Below are positions 37,958 through 48,033 of a stretch of DNA of 64,000 bases, one piece after another. Source of the DNA: Citrobacter freundii ATCC 8090 = MTCC 1658 = NBRC 12681 (GTDB taxonomy: Bacteria > Pseudomonadota > Gammaproteobacteria > Enterobacterales > Enterobacteriaceae). Location of the stretch: the NCBI RefSeq assembly GCF_011064845.1, contig NZ_CP049015.1:3286001-3350000 (forward strand), in the 5' to 3' direction. The notes under the pieces are model-generated. The model did not search any database and was not told the origin of the DNA. It saw only the letters and a program-made list of their open reading frames with translations. Positions within the stretch are counted from its first letter, which is position 1. The number at the start of each line of letters is the position of its first letter. The position numbers were made by a program, and so were the translations under genes.

Positions 37958-39163
37958 TTAGTGGCTATAAGGGCGCTTCAGATTGCAGTCGCGGTTAAGT
38001 TCGACGCCAAATCCCGGTTTGTCGAGCACCGACTTATGAATGCGGCCATTGACGGGTACGGGTTCGTCCAGAAGGATCGGATCAAACTGTGGGCGCATCG
38101 TTGAGCAATCCGGGCTGGTCATCAAAAACTCACTGAATGGGGTGTTGGTGAACGTAATCACCGCATGATGCGAGTAGACCGATGAGCCATGCGGCACCAC
38201 CAGCTGTCCGCGTGATTTCGCAATAGCGGCAATTTCTACTAACGTGGTTAACCCACCGCACCAGCCTACATCCGGCTGCATTATGTCGATGCCGGTTTCA
38301 GATAGGGTGCGGAAAGATTGTAGCGTTCCATGGTGTTCACCGCTGGTGACCATCATCCCTGCAGGGGCGTTGCGTTTCAGTTCGCGATAGCCTTCATACT
38401 GCTGCGGTGGCAGACACTCTTCGATCCACTTCAGATTATACGGCGCGCAGGCATGAGCCAGTTTGGTGGCATAGTTCACATCCTGACTCATCCAACAGTC
38501 GAGCATCAGCCAAAAATCAGGGCCACATTTTTCGCGCATATCAGCGACCATTGCTGCATCTTTGCGGATCCCGGCATCCCCATCTTGCGGCCCCCAGTGA
38601 GTTGGCATTTTGCCGCCAATAAAGCCCATCTCCTTTGCCAGATCCGGACGCGCGCCCGTCGCGTAGAATTGAATTTCGTCTCGTACCGCGCCACCCAACA
38701 GCTTGTAGACCGGTAAACCCACCACTTTGCCGAACAGATCCCACAGTGCCAGATCTACGCACGAGATGGTGTTCATCACCAGACCGCCAGAACCGGAGTA
38801 ATACATTGTTGCGCCGAGCATCTGGTCATGAATGAGTTTGATATCGCTAACGCATTTCCCTTCAATAAAACGATTGAGATGCTTTTCTACAATAAAGCAA
38901 CCCATCTCCCCTGCCGTCGACACGGCAAAACCGGTCTGCCCGTTCTCAGCTTCTACCTCAACAATCAGCGTTCCTAACACGTTGATACCAAAAGACTGAC
39001 GCGATTGCTCGTATTCATGGTATTTACTCATTGGCGTGGCGATATGATCGTCAATCCAATGGTTAGCGCTCTGATCGTGATAGTCACCACCGCCAGCGCC
39101 TTTTTCCGCCGTGGCACCACCGGTAAACCAGGCGCGGACGTGTTTAATTTTAGGTAGGGTCAT
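37958..39163 (-). CDS. rhmD: L-rhamnonate dehydratase
   Basis: A 401-residue Mg2+-dependent enolase-superfamily dehydratase that converts L-rhamnonate to 2-keto-3-deoxy-L-rhamnonate, the substrate of RhmA. Metal-ligand regions [22 protein letters not shown] and VTSGEHHG are visible, as is the histidine of [14 protein letters not shown] used as catalytic acid/base in the RhmD family. The ATG at 39163 has AGGAGAAC in front and matches the E. coli protein; a longer reading frame upstream overlaps rhmR and is rejected. It starts 13 bases after rhmR. Confidence 0.95.
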   Translation of the reverse strand: MTLPKIKHVRAWFTGGATAEKGAGGGDYHDQSANHWIDDHIATPMSKYHEYEQSRQSFGINVLGTLIVEVEAENGQTGFAVSTAGEMGCFIVEKHLNRFIEGKCVSDIKLIHDQMLGATMYYSGSGGLVMNTISCVDLALWDLFGKVVGLPVYKLLGGAVRDEIQFYATGARPDLAKEMGFIGGKMPTHWGPQDGDAGIRKDAAMVADMREKCGPDFWLMLDCWMSQDVNYATKLAHACAPYNLKWIEECLPPQQYEGYRELKRNAPAGMMVTSGEHHGTLQSFRTLSETGIDIMQPDVGWCGGLTTLVEIAAIAKSRGQLVVPHGSSVYSHHAVITFTNTPFSEFLMTSPDCSTMRPQFDPILLDEPVPVNGRIHKSVLDKPGFGVELNRDCNLKRPYSH

Positions 39164-39176
39164 GATGTTCTCCTTT

Positions 39177-39959
39177 TTATGAAGCAAGTGAGTCGAAGGG
39201 ACTTTTCCATCCCAGCAGGCGTGAAATATCTTTGGCGCAGGAAATCGCTTTACCAGCCAGATAATCACGGTTCTCTTCGTTAATTTGCAGACACGTGCCA
39301 ACCACTGAAATCGCGGCGGTCAGCTCATTGCTAGCGTTAAAAACTGGCGCTGCGACGCAGCGAACATCGGGATAATCTTCGCCATTATCAAAGCTCCATC
39401 CACGCTGACGAATACGCTCAAGCTCGTCCTTCAACTGCTGTGGTTTGGTGATAGTGGTCGGCGTTGCCTGTTCCCATATCAGTTGTTCAATAATGGCTTT
39501 ACGTACGGCGGCAGGTTGCCAGGCCAGCAGACATTTGCCGATACCCGAGCGATAGAGCGAAAGACTTTTCCCTTCGTGGGAGCGCACGCTGATAGTCGAT
39601 GATGACTCTACTTTCAGGATGTAATACGCGCTTTCGTGGTCGATGATCCCCAGATGGCAAAGCAGTCCGGTCTCATCCATCAGTTGTGTCAACCGTGGAC
39701 GGGCCAGTTCACGTAAATCCATCTTGCTCAGGGCATGTCCCGACAGTTCAACCAGCTTGGTCCACAGGCAGTAATTCTCCTGATGATCAATGCTGATGAA
39801 GCGTTGACGTTTCAGTTCGTTCAGTAACAGATACGCGGTACTTTTTGGAATACCCAGCGTTTCTATGATGGTGGCGGCACTGCATGGGCCGATACGCGCA
39901 ATGAGATTGAGTATTTCAATCGCCCTGGTGAGAGCGGGAACTTTACTTGATTCCAACAT
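39177..39959 (-). CDS. rhmR: IclR-family regulator of L-rhamnonate catabolism
   Basis: A 260-residue IclR-type regulator (YfaX). The N-terminal winged helix-turn-helix reads [27 protein letters not shown] (shown in part: [12 protein letters not shown]), and the C-terminal IclR effector domain includes [14 protein letters not shown] and [18 protein letters not shown]. It is the first gene of the rhm operon, so it probably controls its own transcription; a short palindrome overlaps its start. Effector, perhaps L-rhamnonate or a product, is inferred. Confidence 0.92.
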   Translation of the reverse strand: MLESSKVPALTRAIEILNLIARIGPCSAATIIETLGIPKSTAYLLLNELKRQRFISIDHQENYCLWTKLVELSGHALSKMDLRELARPRLTQLMDETGLLCHLGIIDHESAYYILKVESSSTISVRSHEGKSLSLYRSGIGKCLLAWQPAAVRKAIIEQLIWEQATPTTITKPQQLKDELERIRQRGWSFDNGEDYPDVRCVAAPVFNASNELTAAISVVGTCLQINEENRDYLAGKAISCAKDISRLLGWKSPFDSLAS

Positions 39960-39991
39960 ACTGGACTCCAGTCTGAGATACTGGAATCAGT
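39960..39991 (-). promoter_or_regulatory. Putative RhmR operator
   Basis: A perfect 13-base palindrome ACTGGACTCCAGT (39960-39972) touches the rhmR start codon, and a related element ACTGGAATCAGT follows at 39980-39991, 20 bases away. Two copies on the same DNA face next to an IclR-family gene suggest an autoregulatory operator. This is inference from symmetry and position. Confidence 0.5.
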
Positions 39992-40177
39992 GTGGTGGGT
40001 TAAGGTGGTTAAAATTGTGAAGTGCATCAAACCATCCCGCTCTTCCAGTAGGCTGGAGAAAAAACGAGTGCAATTGTGAACTAATGCACAGATTTTTTTA
40101 CAGGGAGTACAATAGGTTGGACTGAAAATGGGAAGGCCTGCATGCCTTCCCGTTACGAGAAGTAGAGAGAGAATAAA

Positions 40178-41380
40178 TCAGGCAGGTAGCATCAAAGATT
40201 CCACCACTTCGATCCAGCCGTGCTCACTGGCAATATCCTGTCCGTTAAGCCAACGGCGCAGCATATTTAGCGCCATCATTGCGCACACTTCCTGACGAAT
40301 CGACAAGCTGTAGCGATTAGCGTTCAGCCGAACGCGCAAACCATATGTCCCATTGGGGGTGGCCAGCGCAAAGTTAATATGTTCGTTTTCGAAAGCTGAT
40401 ATCGCCAAAGCCAGCCCGGCATAATGTTTGCTACGTCGCTCTGTTACCCAATGCGCCGTTTGCGCCAGCGTTTCTTCCTGGGGCGGAACCACTTCACTCG
40501 CCAACAACGGAGCATTAGCGCGAGAAAGCTGCAACGCGACCAGACCACCGGTAAATTGTTCGCTCAGCGTCAGGCTGTATTGCCGTTCCTGTAACGTGCG
40601 GGCAATTTGTGCGGGCAAGCCTTCCGTACCTTCGAAAATCATATTCTGTCCGGCAACTCGCTTAACTTCTGGCCACAGCGCCAGCATCGCTTTACGTTGG
40701 GAATCCGGCCCGGTCAGCTTCAGCTCAATAATCGGCATTGAGGAGCGATATCCCATTGTTACGCCCGGTGGCAAAGTCAGCGGATCCAGGCTTTGTGCCA
40801 GCTCACTTTCAGAACGGCCAAAGGTGGTTAATCGCAGGCATAACGGGGGCTGAGCCAAAGAGAAACGCTCACGCAAACGCGGCAGGATCTCATGCTCAAC
40901 CATGACTTTAAATTCTGACGGTACACCCGGTGTAAAGAACATCAGGCAGCGGTTAAGCTTCAGGGCGAACCCGCACGCGGTACCCACCGGATTATTGATA
41001 AACTCCGCGCTGGCGGGAAGTTCAGCCTGTTTGCGGTTACTTGGCGCCATCACGCGGCCACGATCGCGAAAATATCGTTCCATCTCGGCGAGCCATGCTT
41101 CATGCAACACCAACCCTTCTCCTTTTGCCGTTGCCGCTGCCAGCGCGCTCAAATCATCGCTGGTTGGCCCCAAACCGCCATTAACGATCAGTACATCGGC
41201 GTGTTCGCTACGCTCACGCAAAACGGCGACTAAATCGTTAAGATTGTCACCTACCGTGTTGCGGCGTGTTAGCGGTAAACCCTGATTAAAGAAAAAATCG
41301 GCCAGCCAGGCGGCATTGGTGTCGACGATTTGTCCGTGCAACACTTCATCCCCGGTGGATAGCATCTCCACGTTTAACAT
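40178..41380 (-). CDS. yfaY: YfaY, CinA-like protein with degenerate deamidase motif
   Basis: A 400-residue CinA-family protein. The N-terminal MoaB/MogA-like domain contains the nucleotide-cofactor type motif VNGGLGPTSDDLSA at about residues 66-79 and AVGTACGF-like FINNPVGTACGF. The C-terminal domain is PncC-like, but where NMN deamidases have ESCTGG this protein has EQFTGG, so the catalytic serine is replaced by glutamine. NMN deamidase activity is therefore unlikely, in line with what is known for E. coli YfaY; the real function is unknown. Monocistronic. Confidence 0.9.
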   Translation of the reverse strand: MLNVEMLSTGDEVLHGQIVDTNAAWLADFFFNQGLPLTRRNTVGDNLNDLVAVLRERSEHADVLIVNGGLGPTSDDLSALAAATAKGEGLVLHEAWLAEMERYFRDRGRVMAPSNRKQAELPASAEFINNPVGTACGFALKLNRCLMFFTPGVPSEFKVMVEHEILPRLRERFSLAQPPLCLRLTTFGRSESELAQSLDPLTLPPGVTMGYRSSMPIIELKLTGPDSQRKAMLALWPEVKRVAGQNMIFEGTEGLPAQIARTLQERQYSLTLSEQFTGGLVALQLSRANAPLLASEVVPPQEETLAQTAHWVTERRSKHYAGLALAISAFENEHINFALATPNGTYGLRVRLNANRYSLSIRQEVCAMMALNMLRRWLNGQDIASEHGWIEVVESLMLPA

Positions 41381-41459
41381 CGTGTTCTCCTGCTTTTATG
41401 ATGAAAACACTATAACGCATGGAGGGGGGAAGGCGCGACTGAACGCCGCGCCAGAAATG

Positions 41460-42002
41460 TTAGAAGCTGGCGTTAACCCCAACGTACGGGCCATCAGCAA
41501 TTGCGTTATCACGGTTACCATCTTTACCTGCCAGGTTCAGGTAACGATAACCGGCTTCGATACTCAGCGGACGCATAATGGTCAAACGCGCACCGGCATT
41601 TGCTTCTTCATAGCTGTCGATACCGCTGGAAAGCGAATCAGGAGAGTAATAGTACTCACCAAACAGACGAATGCTGTCGCCGATCGGCCACTGTAAACCA
41701 CCACCGACAGCCGCAGCATAACCTTCATCGCCATCGTTTGGATTGGTATAAACACCTTTACCACCAACGGTCGCCAACAGTGGACCCAGCGGGATATTCA
41801 GCCCCAGGCCCAGCCCAGCAACATCGCCGTCGTCATCATTATGCATCCAGTTGCCGCTGACGGCCAGACCGGTGGTCTCAGTACCCATACCGAATCCAAG
41901 GTTGGTGTAGTCTTCGCCAGCCTGACCGTTGATGCTAATCGCGTTTGCCGAAGCAGAAACAAACAGCATTCCGGCAAAACCCAACAGTAAACTTTTTTTC
42001 AT
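41460..42002 (-). CDS. yfaZ: YfaZ, predicted outer membrane beta-barrel protein
   Basis: A 180-residue protein with a clear signal peptide (MKKSLLLGFAGMLFVSASANA). The mature part alternates hydrophobic and polar residues and ends in a terminal phenylalanine (VGVNASF), typical of a small outer membrane barrel. It belongs to the YfaZ family, whose function is not established. Gene order next to yfaY and nudI matches E. coli. Confidence 0.88.
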   Translation of the reverse strand: MKKSLLLGFAGMLFVSASANAISINGQAGEDYTNLGFGMGTETTGLAVSGNWMHNDDDGDVAGLGLGLNIPLGPLLATVGGKGVYTNPNDGDEGYAAAVGGGLQWPIGDSIRLFGEYYYSPDSLSSGIDSYEEANAGARLTIMRPLSIEAGYRYLNLAGKDGNRDNAIADGPYVGVNASF

Positions 42003-42319
42003 TTTCTATCCTTTCCTGCAAGAATCAAAACATAGCCCCAAAACCGGTGAATTGTACTGTCAGATGACGAGGAATCAATGAGCTAAAAAAGCGATGCAAG
42101 ACCATATTGTAACTAAATACTACTTAATGAGATTAGATAAGGTTAAATTTTTGTATGTAATCTATCATTCGCATCCCTGAACGCCATTTTCAACAACAAT
42201 CAATTTTTCCTCGCCCGTACGGACTTAATCGTCGATGAAGCGTTTTTTCTCCAGCCAGCAAAAGGTAAGATAGGTGGATGATGGAATTCTTAATACCCGC
42301 CCCTGCAAGGACTTGACCT
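42003..42319. other. Divergent yfaZ-nudI gap with no evident gene
   Basis: This 317-base interval must hold the divergent promoters of yfaZ and nudI. It is AT-rich in its middle part (about 42095-42170). I find no convincing operator, small RNA or small coding region. Confidence 0.6.
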
Positions 42320-42745
42320 ATGCGCCAAAGAACAATTGTTTGCCCATTAATTCAAAACGATGGCTGCTATTTACTCTGCAAAATGGCTGACGACCGCGGT
42401 GTGTTTCCCGGTCAGTGGGCGCTGTCTGGCGGTGGCGTTGAGCCGGGTGAGCGCATCGAAGAAGCTTTGCGCCGGGAAGTGAGAGAGGAGCTGGGCGAGC
42501 AGCTGGTGTTATCAGAAATTACGCCATGGACTTTCAGTGACGATATTCGTACTAAAACGTACGCGGATGGCAGCCAGGAAGAGATTTATATGATTTATCT
42601 CATCTTCGATTGTGTGGCAGCTAATCGTGAAGTGAACATTAACGAAGAGTTCCAGGCGTTCGCTTGGGTTAAAGCGGAAGATCTTGGCACCTACGACTTA
42701 AATATCGCCACACGTAAAACGTTAACCTTGAAAGGGTTACTGTAA
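42320..42745 (+). CDS. nudI: Nudix nucleoside triphosphatase NudI
   Basis: A 141-residue Nudix hydrolase that hydrolyses nucleoside triphosphates, with pyrimidine deoxynucleotides preferred in the E. coli enzyme (YfaO). The Nudix box is complete: [18 protein letters not shown] followed by REELGEQ, at about residues 38-62. Same length as E. coli NudI. In E. coli the ais gene separates it from arnB; here arnB follows directly. Confidence 0.95.
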   Translation: MRQRTIVCPLIQNDGCYLLCKMADDRGVFPGQWALSGGGVEPGERIEEALRREVREELGEQLVLSEITPWTFSDDIRTKTYADGSQEEIYMIYLIFDCVAANREVNINEEFQAFAWVKAEDLGTYDLNIATRKTLTLKGLL

Positions 42746-42909
42746 GTCCCCCGAGTTTAAACGTAATATAAACAATGATCACATTAGCGGTATTGCTCTC
42801 AGCATTCAGCAACAGAGAACAATACCGCCATAATGACTAAAAACTCTTTATATTCAAACAAATAAACCACTCCCCACTGTCTTTGTTATTATCTCCCAAA
42901 CCTTAAACC

Positions 42910-42926
42910 CTTAAGGATAAATTAAC
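42910..42926 (+). promoter_or_regulatory. PmrA (BasR) box upstream of arnB
   Basis: The sequence CTTAAGGATAAATTAAC fits the direct-repeat PmrA pattern of two YTTAAK-like hexamers separated by five bases. It lies about 100 bases before arnB, as in Salmonella and E. coli, and predicts induction by the PmrA/PmrB system through Fe3+, low pH or PmrD. Confidence 0.7.
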
Positions 42927-43029
42927 CTTCGGCCATTAACCTTTGTAGCCTGATGAAATAATTAACGACGCCCCTGTTTAGTCCTAAAAATAAAACTTCG
43001 GTAGCGTTAAATGGCTTGAAGGAATAATG

Positions 43030-44169
43030 ATGTCTGACTTTTTGCCTTTCTCTCGCCCGGCAATGGGTGCTGAAGAGCTTGCCGCTGTAAAAGCGGTGCT
43101 GGACTCTGGATGGATAACCACTGGCCCGAAGAACCAACAGTTGGAAGAAGCCTTCTGCCAGCTCACAGGAAATCAACACGCCGTCGCCGTCTGCTCTGCC
43201 ACGGCGGGTATGCACATCACACTGATGGCGTTGGGCATAGGTGCAGGCGATGAGGTCATTACGCCGTCAATGACGTGGGTTTCCACCCTCAACATGATTG
43301 TCTTGCTGGGTGCGACGCCAGTCATGGTCGACGTCGACCGCGATACGCTTATGGTCACACCTGAGCAAATTGAAGCCGCTATTACCCCTCGAACCAAAGC
43401 CATTGTTCCAGTACATTACGCAGGCGCCCCCGCCGATCTTGACGCGATTTATGCCATTGGCGAGCGTTATGGCATCCCGGTAATAGAAGATGCTGCCCAT
43501 GCCGTAGGGACATTGTATAAGGGCCGTCATGTCGGTGCGCGCGGTACGGCAATCTTCTCGTTTCACGCCATTAAAAATGTCACCTGTGCGGAAGGTGGAC
43601 TGATCGTTACCGACGACAGCCAGCTTGCCCAGCGGCTTCGCAGCCTGAAGTTTCACGGTCTGGGCGTTGATGCTTTTGATCGACAAACCTATGGCCGGGC
43701 ACCGCAGGCCGAAGTGCTTGCGCCAGGATACAAATACAACCTGACGGATATCAATGCCGCTATTGCGTTGGTACAGCTGAATAAGCTGGAGCAACTGAAT
43801 TCACGCCGGGCGCAAATTGCCCAGCAATATCAGCAGGCGCTGGCTGATACGCCATTTCAACCGCTGGACCTGCCCCGGTGGCCGCACGTTCATGCCTGGC
43901 ACTTATTCATCATTCGTGTTGACGAAACCCGCTGCGGGCTGAGCAGAGATGCCCTGATGGAAGCGCTGAAGACTAAAGATATCGGCACCGGTCTGCATTT
44001 TCGTGCAGCCCATACGCAAAAATATTATCGCGAACGCTTCACTACCCTTTCGCTCCCAAATACTGAATGGAACAGCGCGCGCATCTGCTCGCTGCCGTTA
44101 TTCCCAGACATGACCGAAGCGGATACCCAGCGGGTCATTACGGCACTTCGCGAGATTGCAGGACAATAA
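43030..44169 (+). CDS. arnB: UDP-4-amino-4-deoxy-L-arabinose aminotransferase ArnB
   Basis: A 379-residue pyridoxal-phosphate enzyme that transaminates UDP-4-keto-arabinose to UDP-L-Ara4N with glutamate as donor. The lysine that binds the cofactor is Lys182 in [15 protein letters not shown], and the region [10 protein letters not shown] holds the aspartate pairing with the ring nitrogen. Two ATGs stand in tandem (43027 and 43030); the second is preferred because AAGGA lies six bases before it. First gene of the arnBCADTEF operon that adds aminoarabinose to lipid A and lowers polymyxin binding. Confidence 0.96.
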   Translation: MSDFLPFSRPAMGAEELAAVKAVLDSGWITTGPKNQQLEEAFCQLTGNQHAVAVCSATAGMHITLMALGIGAGDEVITPSMTWVSTLNMIVLLGATPVMVDVDRDTLMVTPEQIEAAITPRTKAIVPVHYAGAPADLDAIYAIGERYGIPVIEDAAHAVGTLYKGRHVGARGTAIFSFHAIKNVTCAEGGLIVTDDSQLAQRLRSLKFHGLGVDAFDRQTYGRAPQAEVLAPGYKYNLTDINAAIALVQLNKLEQLNSRRAQIAQQYQQALADTPFQPLDLPRWPHVHAWHLFIIRVDETRCGLSRDALMEALKTKDIGTGLHFRAAHTQKYYRERFTTLSLPNTEWNSARICSLPLFPDMTEADTQRVITALREIAGQ

Positions 44170-44171
44170 TC

Positions 44172-45155
44172 ATGTTTGAAGCAGCACCAATCAAAAAAGT
44201 CTCGGTGGTCATTCCCGTTTTTAATGAACAGGAAAGCCTGCCAGAGTTAATCAGACGCACCAGCGCCGCCTGCGAGAAATTGGGTAAAGACTATGAAATT
44301 CTGCTAATCGACGACGGCAGCAGTGACAATTCCGCTCAGTTGATGATGAACGCCTCCCAGGCACCAAACAGCCATATTGTTTCTATTTTGCTGAATCGCA
44401 ATTACGGACAACACTCGGCGATTATGGCCGGTTTCAGCCATGTCACTGGCGACTTGATCATCACACTGGATGCCGATTTGCAGAACCCGCCGGAGGAGAT
44501 CCCTCGGTTGGTCGCCACCGCAGATGAAGGCTTCGATGTGGTGGGAACGGTACGTCAGAATCGTCAGGACAGCGTATTTCGTAAGACCGCCTCACGCATG
44601 ATCAACCATCTGATTCAGCGCACCACCGGAAAAGCGATGGGCGACTACGGCTGCATGCTACGCGCCTATCGCCGTCACATCGTCGATGCCATGCTGCATT
44701 GCCAGGAGCGCAGCACCTTTATCCCTATTCTGGCCAACATTTTTGCCCGTCGCGCTACGGAGATCCCGGTACATCATGCAGAGCGCGAATTTGGTGACTC
44801 CAAATACAGCTTCATGCGTCTGATCAACCTGATGTATGACCTGGTGACTTGCCTTACCACAACACCGCTTCGCATGCTGAGTCTGTTGGGCAGCGTGATC
44901 GCCGCCACGGGCTTTACCTTATCAGTCTTGCTTGTTGTTCTGCGCCTGACGCTCGGCCCACAGTGGGCCGCGGAAGGGGTATTCATGCTGTTTGCCGTCC
45001 TGTTTACCTTTATCGGCGCACAGTTTATTGGCATGGGTTTACTCGGCGAATATATCGGTCGCATCTATAACGATGTCCGCGCCCGCCCCCGCTATTTTGT
45101 TCAACACGTTATCCGCCCACAAACCACGCAGTCAACCGAGGAAAACCGCGCATGA
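44172..45155 (+). CDS. arnC: Undecaprenyl-phosphate Ara4FN transferase ArnC
   Basis: A 327-residue GT-A fold glycosyltransferase (family 2) that moves the formylated aminoarabinose from UDP to undecaprenyl phosphate. The nucleotide-sugar motif [10 protein letters not shown] and the catalytic region [15 protein letters not shown] are visible. Two C-terminal membrane helices (about residues 235-255 and 270-290) anchor it to the inner membrane. It starts three bases after arnB and overlaps arnA by four. Confidence 0.96.
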   Translation: MFEAAPIKKVSVVIPVFNEQESLPELIRRTSAACEKLGKDYEILLIDDGSSDNSAQLMMNASQAPNSHIVSILLNRNYGQHSAIMAGFSHVTGDLIITLDADLQNPPEEIPRLVATADEGFDVVGTVRQNRQDSVFRKTASRMINHLIQRTTGKAMGDYGCMLRAYRRHIVDAMLHCQERSTFIPILANIFARRATEIPVHHAEREFGDSKYSFMRLINLMYDLVTCLTTTPLRMLSLLGSVIAATGFTLSVLLVVLRLTLGPQWAAEGVFMLFAVLFTFIGAQFIGMGLLGEYIGRIYNDVRARPRYFVQHVIRPQTTQSTEENRA

Positions 45156-47134
45156 AAGCCGTCGTATTTGCCTATCACGATATGGGATGTCAGGGTGTCC
45201 AGGCCTTGTTGGATGCAGGTTATGAAATCGCTGCAATTTTTACGCACACCGACAATCCGGGTGAAAAAGCGTTCTTTGGATCTGTTTCTCGCCTCGCGGC
45301 CAGCGCCGGTATTCCGGTTTACGCCCCGGACGAGGTTAATCATCCCCTGTGGATTGAGCGCATTAGCCAACTGGCACCTGATGTTATCTTCTCGTTCTAC
45401 TATCGCCATTTACTGAGTGATGAGATCCTCAGCCTTGCCCCTAAGGGTGCATTTAATCTGCACGGCTCGCTGCTGCCGAAATACCGTGGCCGCGCGCCGC
45501 TGAACTGGGTACTGGTCAATGGTGAAACCGAAACCGGCGTCACGCTTCACCGGATGGTCAAACGCGCGGATGCCGGTGCCATTGTTGCCCAGCAGCGGGT
45601 TGCTATTTCGCCCGATGATGTGGCGTTAACGCTGCACCATAAATTGTGCCAGGCAGCGCGTCAGTTACTGGAAGAGGCGCTGCCCGCGATTAAAACGGGA
45701 GATTATGCAGAACACCCCCAACAGGAAGCAGAGGCGACCTGTTTTGGTCGCCGTACGCCGGAAGATAGCTTCCTCGACTGGAACAAACCAGCCGCAGAGT
45801 TGCATAACCAGGTACGCGCCGTCAGCGATCCATGGCCGGGCGCATTTAGCTATGTTGGTACGCAAAAATTCACCGTCTGGTCGTCACGTGTTTGCAAAAA
45901 TGACCGCGCAGCCCGGCCAGGAACCGTCATCTCCGTTTCTCCTTTGCTGATCGCATGCGCTGATGGCGCACTGGAGATTATTACCGGGCAAGCTGGCGAT
46001 GGTATTGCCATGCAGGGGTCACAGCTGGCGCAGGTTCTGGGCCTGGTACCAGGTTCTCGCCTGAACAGCCAGTCAGTTACTACCGCTAAACGCCGTACTC
46101 GCGTGCTGATCCTTGGCGTCAATGGCTTCATTGGTAACCATCTGACCGAACGCCTGTTGCAAGAAGACAATTACGAAGTGTATGGACTCGACATTGGCAG
46201 CGACGCCATTAGTCGTTTTCTGCAGCATCCACGATTCCATTTCGTCGAAGGCGATATCAGCATTCACTCCGAATGGATTGAATATCATGTGAAAAAATGC
46301 GACGTCGTGCTGCCGCTGGTAGCGATCGCCACGCCAATCGAATATACCCGCAACCCGCTGCGCGTGTTTGAGCTCGATTTTGAAGAGAACCTGAAAATCA
46401 TTCGCTACTGCGTGAAATACCGTAAGCGCATCATTTTCCCGTCAACCTCCGAAGTCTACGGCATGTGTACCGACAAAGTTTTTGATGAAGACAGCTCGAA
46501 CCTGATCGTCGGTCCGGTCAATAAACCACGCTGGATCTACTCCGTTTCCAAGCAGTTGCTGGACCGCGTAATCTGGGCATACGGCGAAAAAGAGGGATTG
46601 CGCTTCACCCTGTTCCGTCCGTTTAACTGGATGGGACCGCGTCTGGACAGCCTTAACGCCGCGCGTATCGGCAGCTCACGCGCCATTACCCAACTGATCC
46701 TCAATCTGGTGGAAGGTTCACCGATTAAGCTGATTGAAGGCGGTAAGCAAAAACGCTGCTTTACTGATATTCGCGATGGTATCGAAGCCCTGTACCGCAT
46801 CATTGAAAACGAAGGCGGACGCTGCGATGGCGAAATTATCAACATCGGTAACCCGGAGAATGAGGCCAGTATTCAGGAACTGGCAGAAATGCTGCTTACC
46901 TGCTTTGAAAAACACCCATTACGCAACCACTTCCCGCCGTTTGCCGGTTTCCGTGACGTCGAAAGTAGTAGCTACTATGGTAAAGGTTATCAGGACGTTG
47001 AGCATCGTAAGCCCAACATTCGTAATGCAAAACGCTGCCTGAACTGGGAGCCCACCATTGAGATGCAGGAAACGGTAGAAGAGACGCTGGACTTCTTCTT
47101 ACGCAGTGTGGATATCACGGAACACACATCATGA
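45152..47134 (+). CDS. arnA: Bifunctional ArnA: UDP-Ara4N formyltransferase and UDP-glucuronate decarboxylase
   Basis: A 660-residue fusion enzyme. The N-terminal formyltransferase domain (about 1-300) has the active-site Asn102 and His104 in [16 protein letters not shown] and formylates UDP-L-Ara4N. The C-terminal short-chain dehydrogenase-type domain (about 315-660) has the NAD motif [10 protein letters not shown] and the STSEVYG and YSVSK active-site segments, and oxidatively decarboxylates UDP-glucuronic acid. Same length as E. coli ArnA. Overlaps both neighbours by four bases. Confidence 0.97.
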   Translation: MKAVVFAYHDMGCQGVQALLDAGYEIAAIFTHTDNPGEKAFFGSVSRLAASAGIPVYAPDEVNHPLWIERISQLAPDVIFSFYYRHLLSDEILSLAPKGAFNLHGSLLPKYRGRAPLNWVLVNGETETGVTLHRMVKRADAGAIVAQQRVAISPDDVALTLHHKLCQAARQLLEEALPAIKTGDYAEHPQQEAEATCFGRRTPEDSFLDWNKPAAELHNQVRAVSDPWPGAFSYVGTQKFTVWSSRVCKNDRAARPGTVISVSPLLIACADGALEIITGQAGDGIAMQGSQLAQVLGLVPGSRLNSQSVTTAKRRTRVLILGVNGFIGNHLTERLLQEDNYEVYGLDIGSDAISRFLQHPRFHFVEGDISIHSEWIEYHVKKCDVVLPLVAIATPIEYTRNPLRVFELDFEENLKIIRYCVKYRKRIIFPSTSEVYGMCTDKVFDEDSSNLIVGPVNKPRWIYSVSKQLLDRVIWAYGEKEGLRFTLFRPFNWMGPRLDSLNAARIGSSRAITQLILNLVEGSPIKLIEGGKQKRCFTDIRDGIEALYRIIENEGGRCDGEIINIGNPENEASIQELAEMLLTCFEKHPLRNHFPPFAGFRDVESSSYYGKGYQDVEHRKPNIRNAKRCLNWEPTIEMQETVEETLDFFLRSVDITEHTS

Positions 47135-48033
47135 CCAAAGTAGGCTTGCGCATTGATGTCGATACTTTCCGGGGGACGCGCGAAGGTGTGCCCCGCCTGT
47201 TGGAGACATTGAACCGGCATAACGTTCGGGCAAGTTTTTTCTTTAGCGTTGGACCTGACAACATGGGGCGCCATCTCTGGCGTCTTGTGAAGCCACAATT
47301 TCTGTGGAAGATGCTGCGTTCAAACGCAGCATCGCTCTACGGATGGGATATATTGCTCGCGGGAACCGCGTGGCCGGGAAAAGAGATTGGGCAGGCCAAT
47401 GCGGCGATCATTGCGCAAACCGCCCTGATTCATGAAACCGGTTTGCATGCCTGGGATCACCATGCCTGGCAAGCGCGAAGCGGAAACTGGAATGATAAAC
47501 AGCTGATTGATGATATTTCACGAGGCATTACCGCCCTTGAAGCCATCATCGGACAACCGGTTACCTGTTCTGCGGTTGCCGGATGGCGTGCCGACAACCG
47601 CGTCGTCGAGGCAAAAGAAACGTTCCATTTACGCTATAACAGCGACTGTCGGGGAACGTCGCTATTTCGCCCTGTACTGGCGTCCGGGAAAACAGGTACG
47701 CCGCAAATTCCCGTCACGTTACCAACATGGGATGAAGTGGTTGGTCAGGAGGTCCAGGCGGTGGACTTCAACGCTTATATTCTCTCCCACATCCAGATGA
47801 GCAGAGGAACACCGGTGTACACCATTCATGCGGAAGTTGAAGGCATCGCCTTTCATCAGAATTTTGACGAGCTGCTTACTCGCGCCGCGGACATGGGGAT
47901 GACATTTTGCCCGCTTGGCGAGCTGTTACCAGACGATATCAGCACCCTGCCAACAGGGCAGATCGTGCGGGGAAAAATACCGGGCAGAGAGGGATGGCTC
48001 GGCTGCCAACAACCGGTGAGTGCGACACAATGA
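47131..48033 (+). CDS. arnD: Ara4FN-undecaprenyl phosphate deformylase ArnD
   Basis: A 300-residue NodB-type polysaccharide deacetylase that removes the formyl group from undecaprenyl-phosphate-Ara4FN. The metal-site aspartate pair is in GLRIDVDTF, and the HxxxH-like [11 protein letters not shown] gives the histidine ligands. RGTSLFRP and [10 protein letters not shown] segments follow the family. Its ATG and stop overlap arnA and arnT. Confidence 0.96.
   Translation: MTKVGLRIDVDTFRGTREGVPRLLETLNRHNVRASFFFSVGPDNMGRHLWRLVKPQFLWKMLRSNAASLYGWDILLAGTAWPGKEIGQANAAIIAQTALIHETGLHAWDHHAWQARSGNWNDKQLIDDISRGITALEAIIGQPVTCSAVAGWRADNRVVEAKETFHLRYNSDCRGTSLFRPVLASGKTGTPQIPVTLPTWDEVVGQEVQAVDFNAYILSHIQMSRGTPVYTIHAEVEGIAFHQNFDELLTRAADMGMTFCPLGELLPDDISTLPTGQIVRGKIPGREGWLGCQQPVSATQ

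Noticed and set aside
43027..43029. First of two tandem ATGs as the arnB start
   Set aside because: The AAGGA site is only three bases before it; the second ATG has better spacing. The difference is one residue, so it remains possible.
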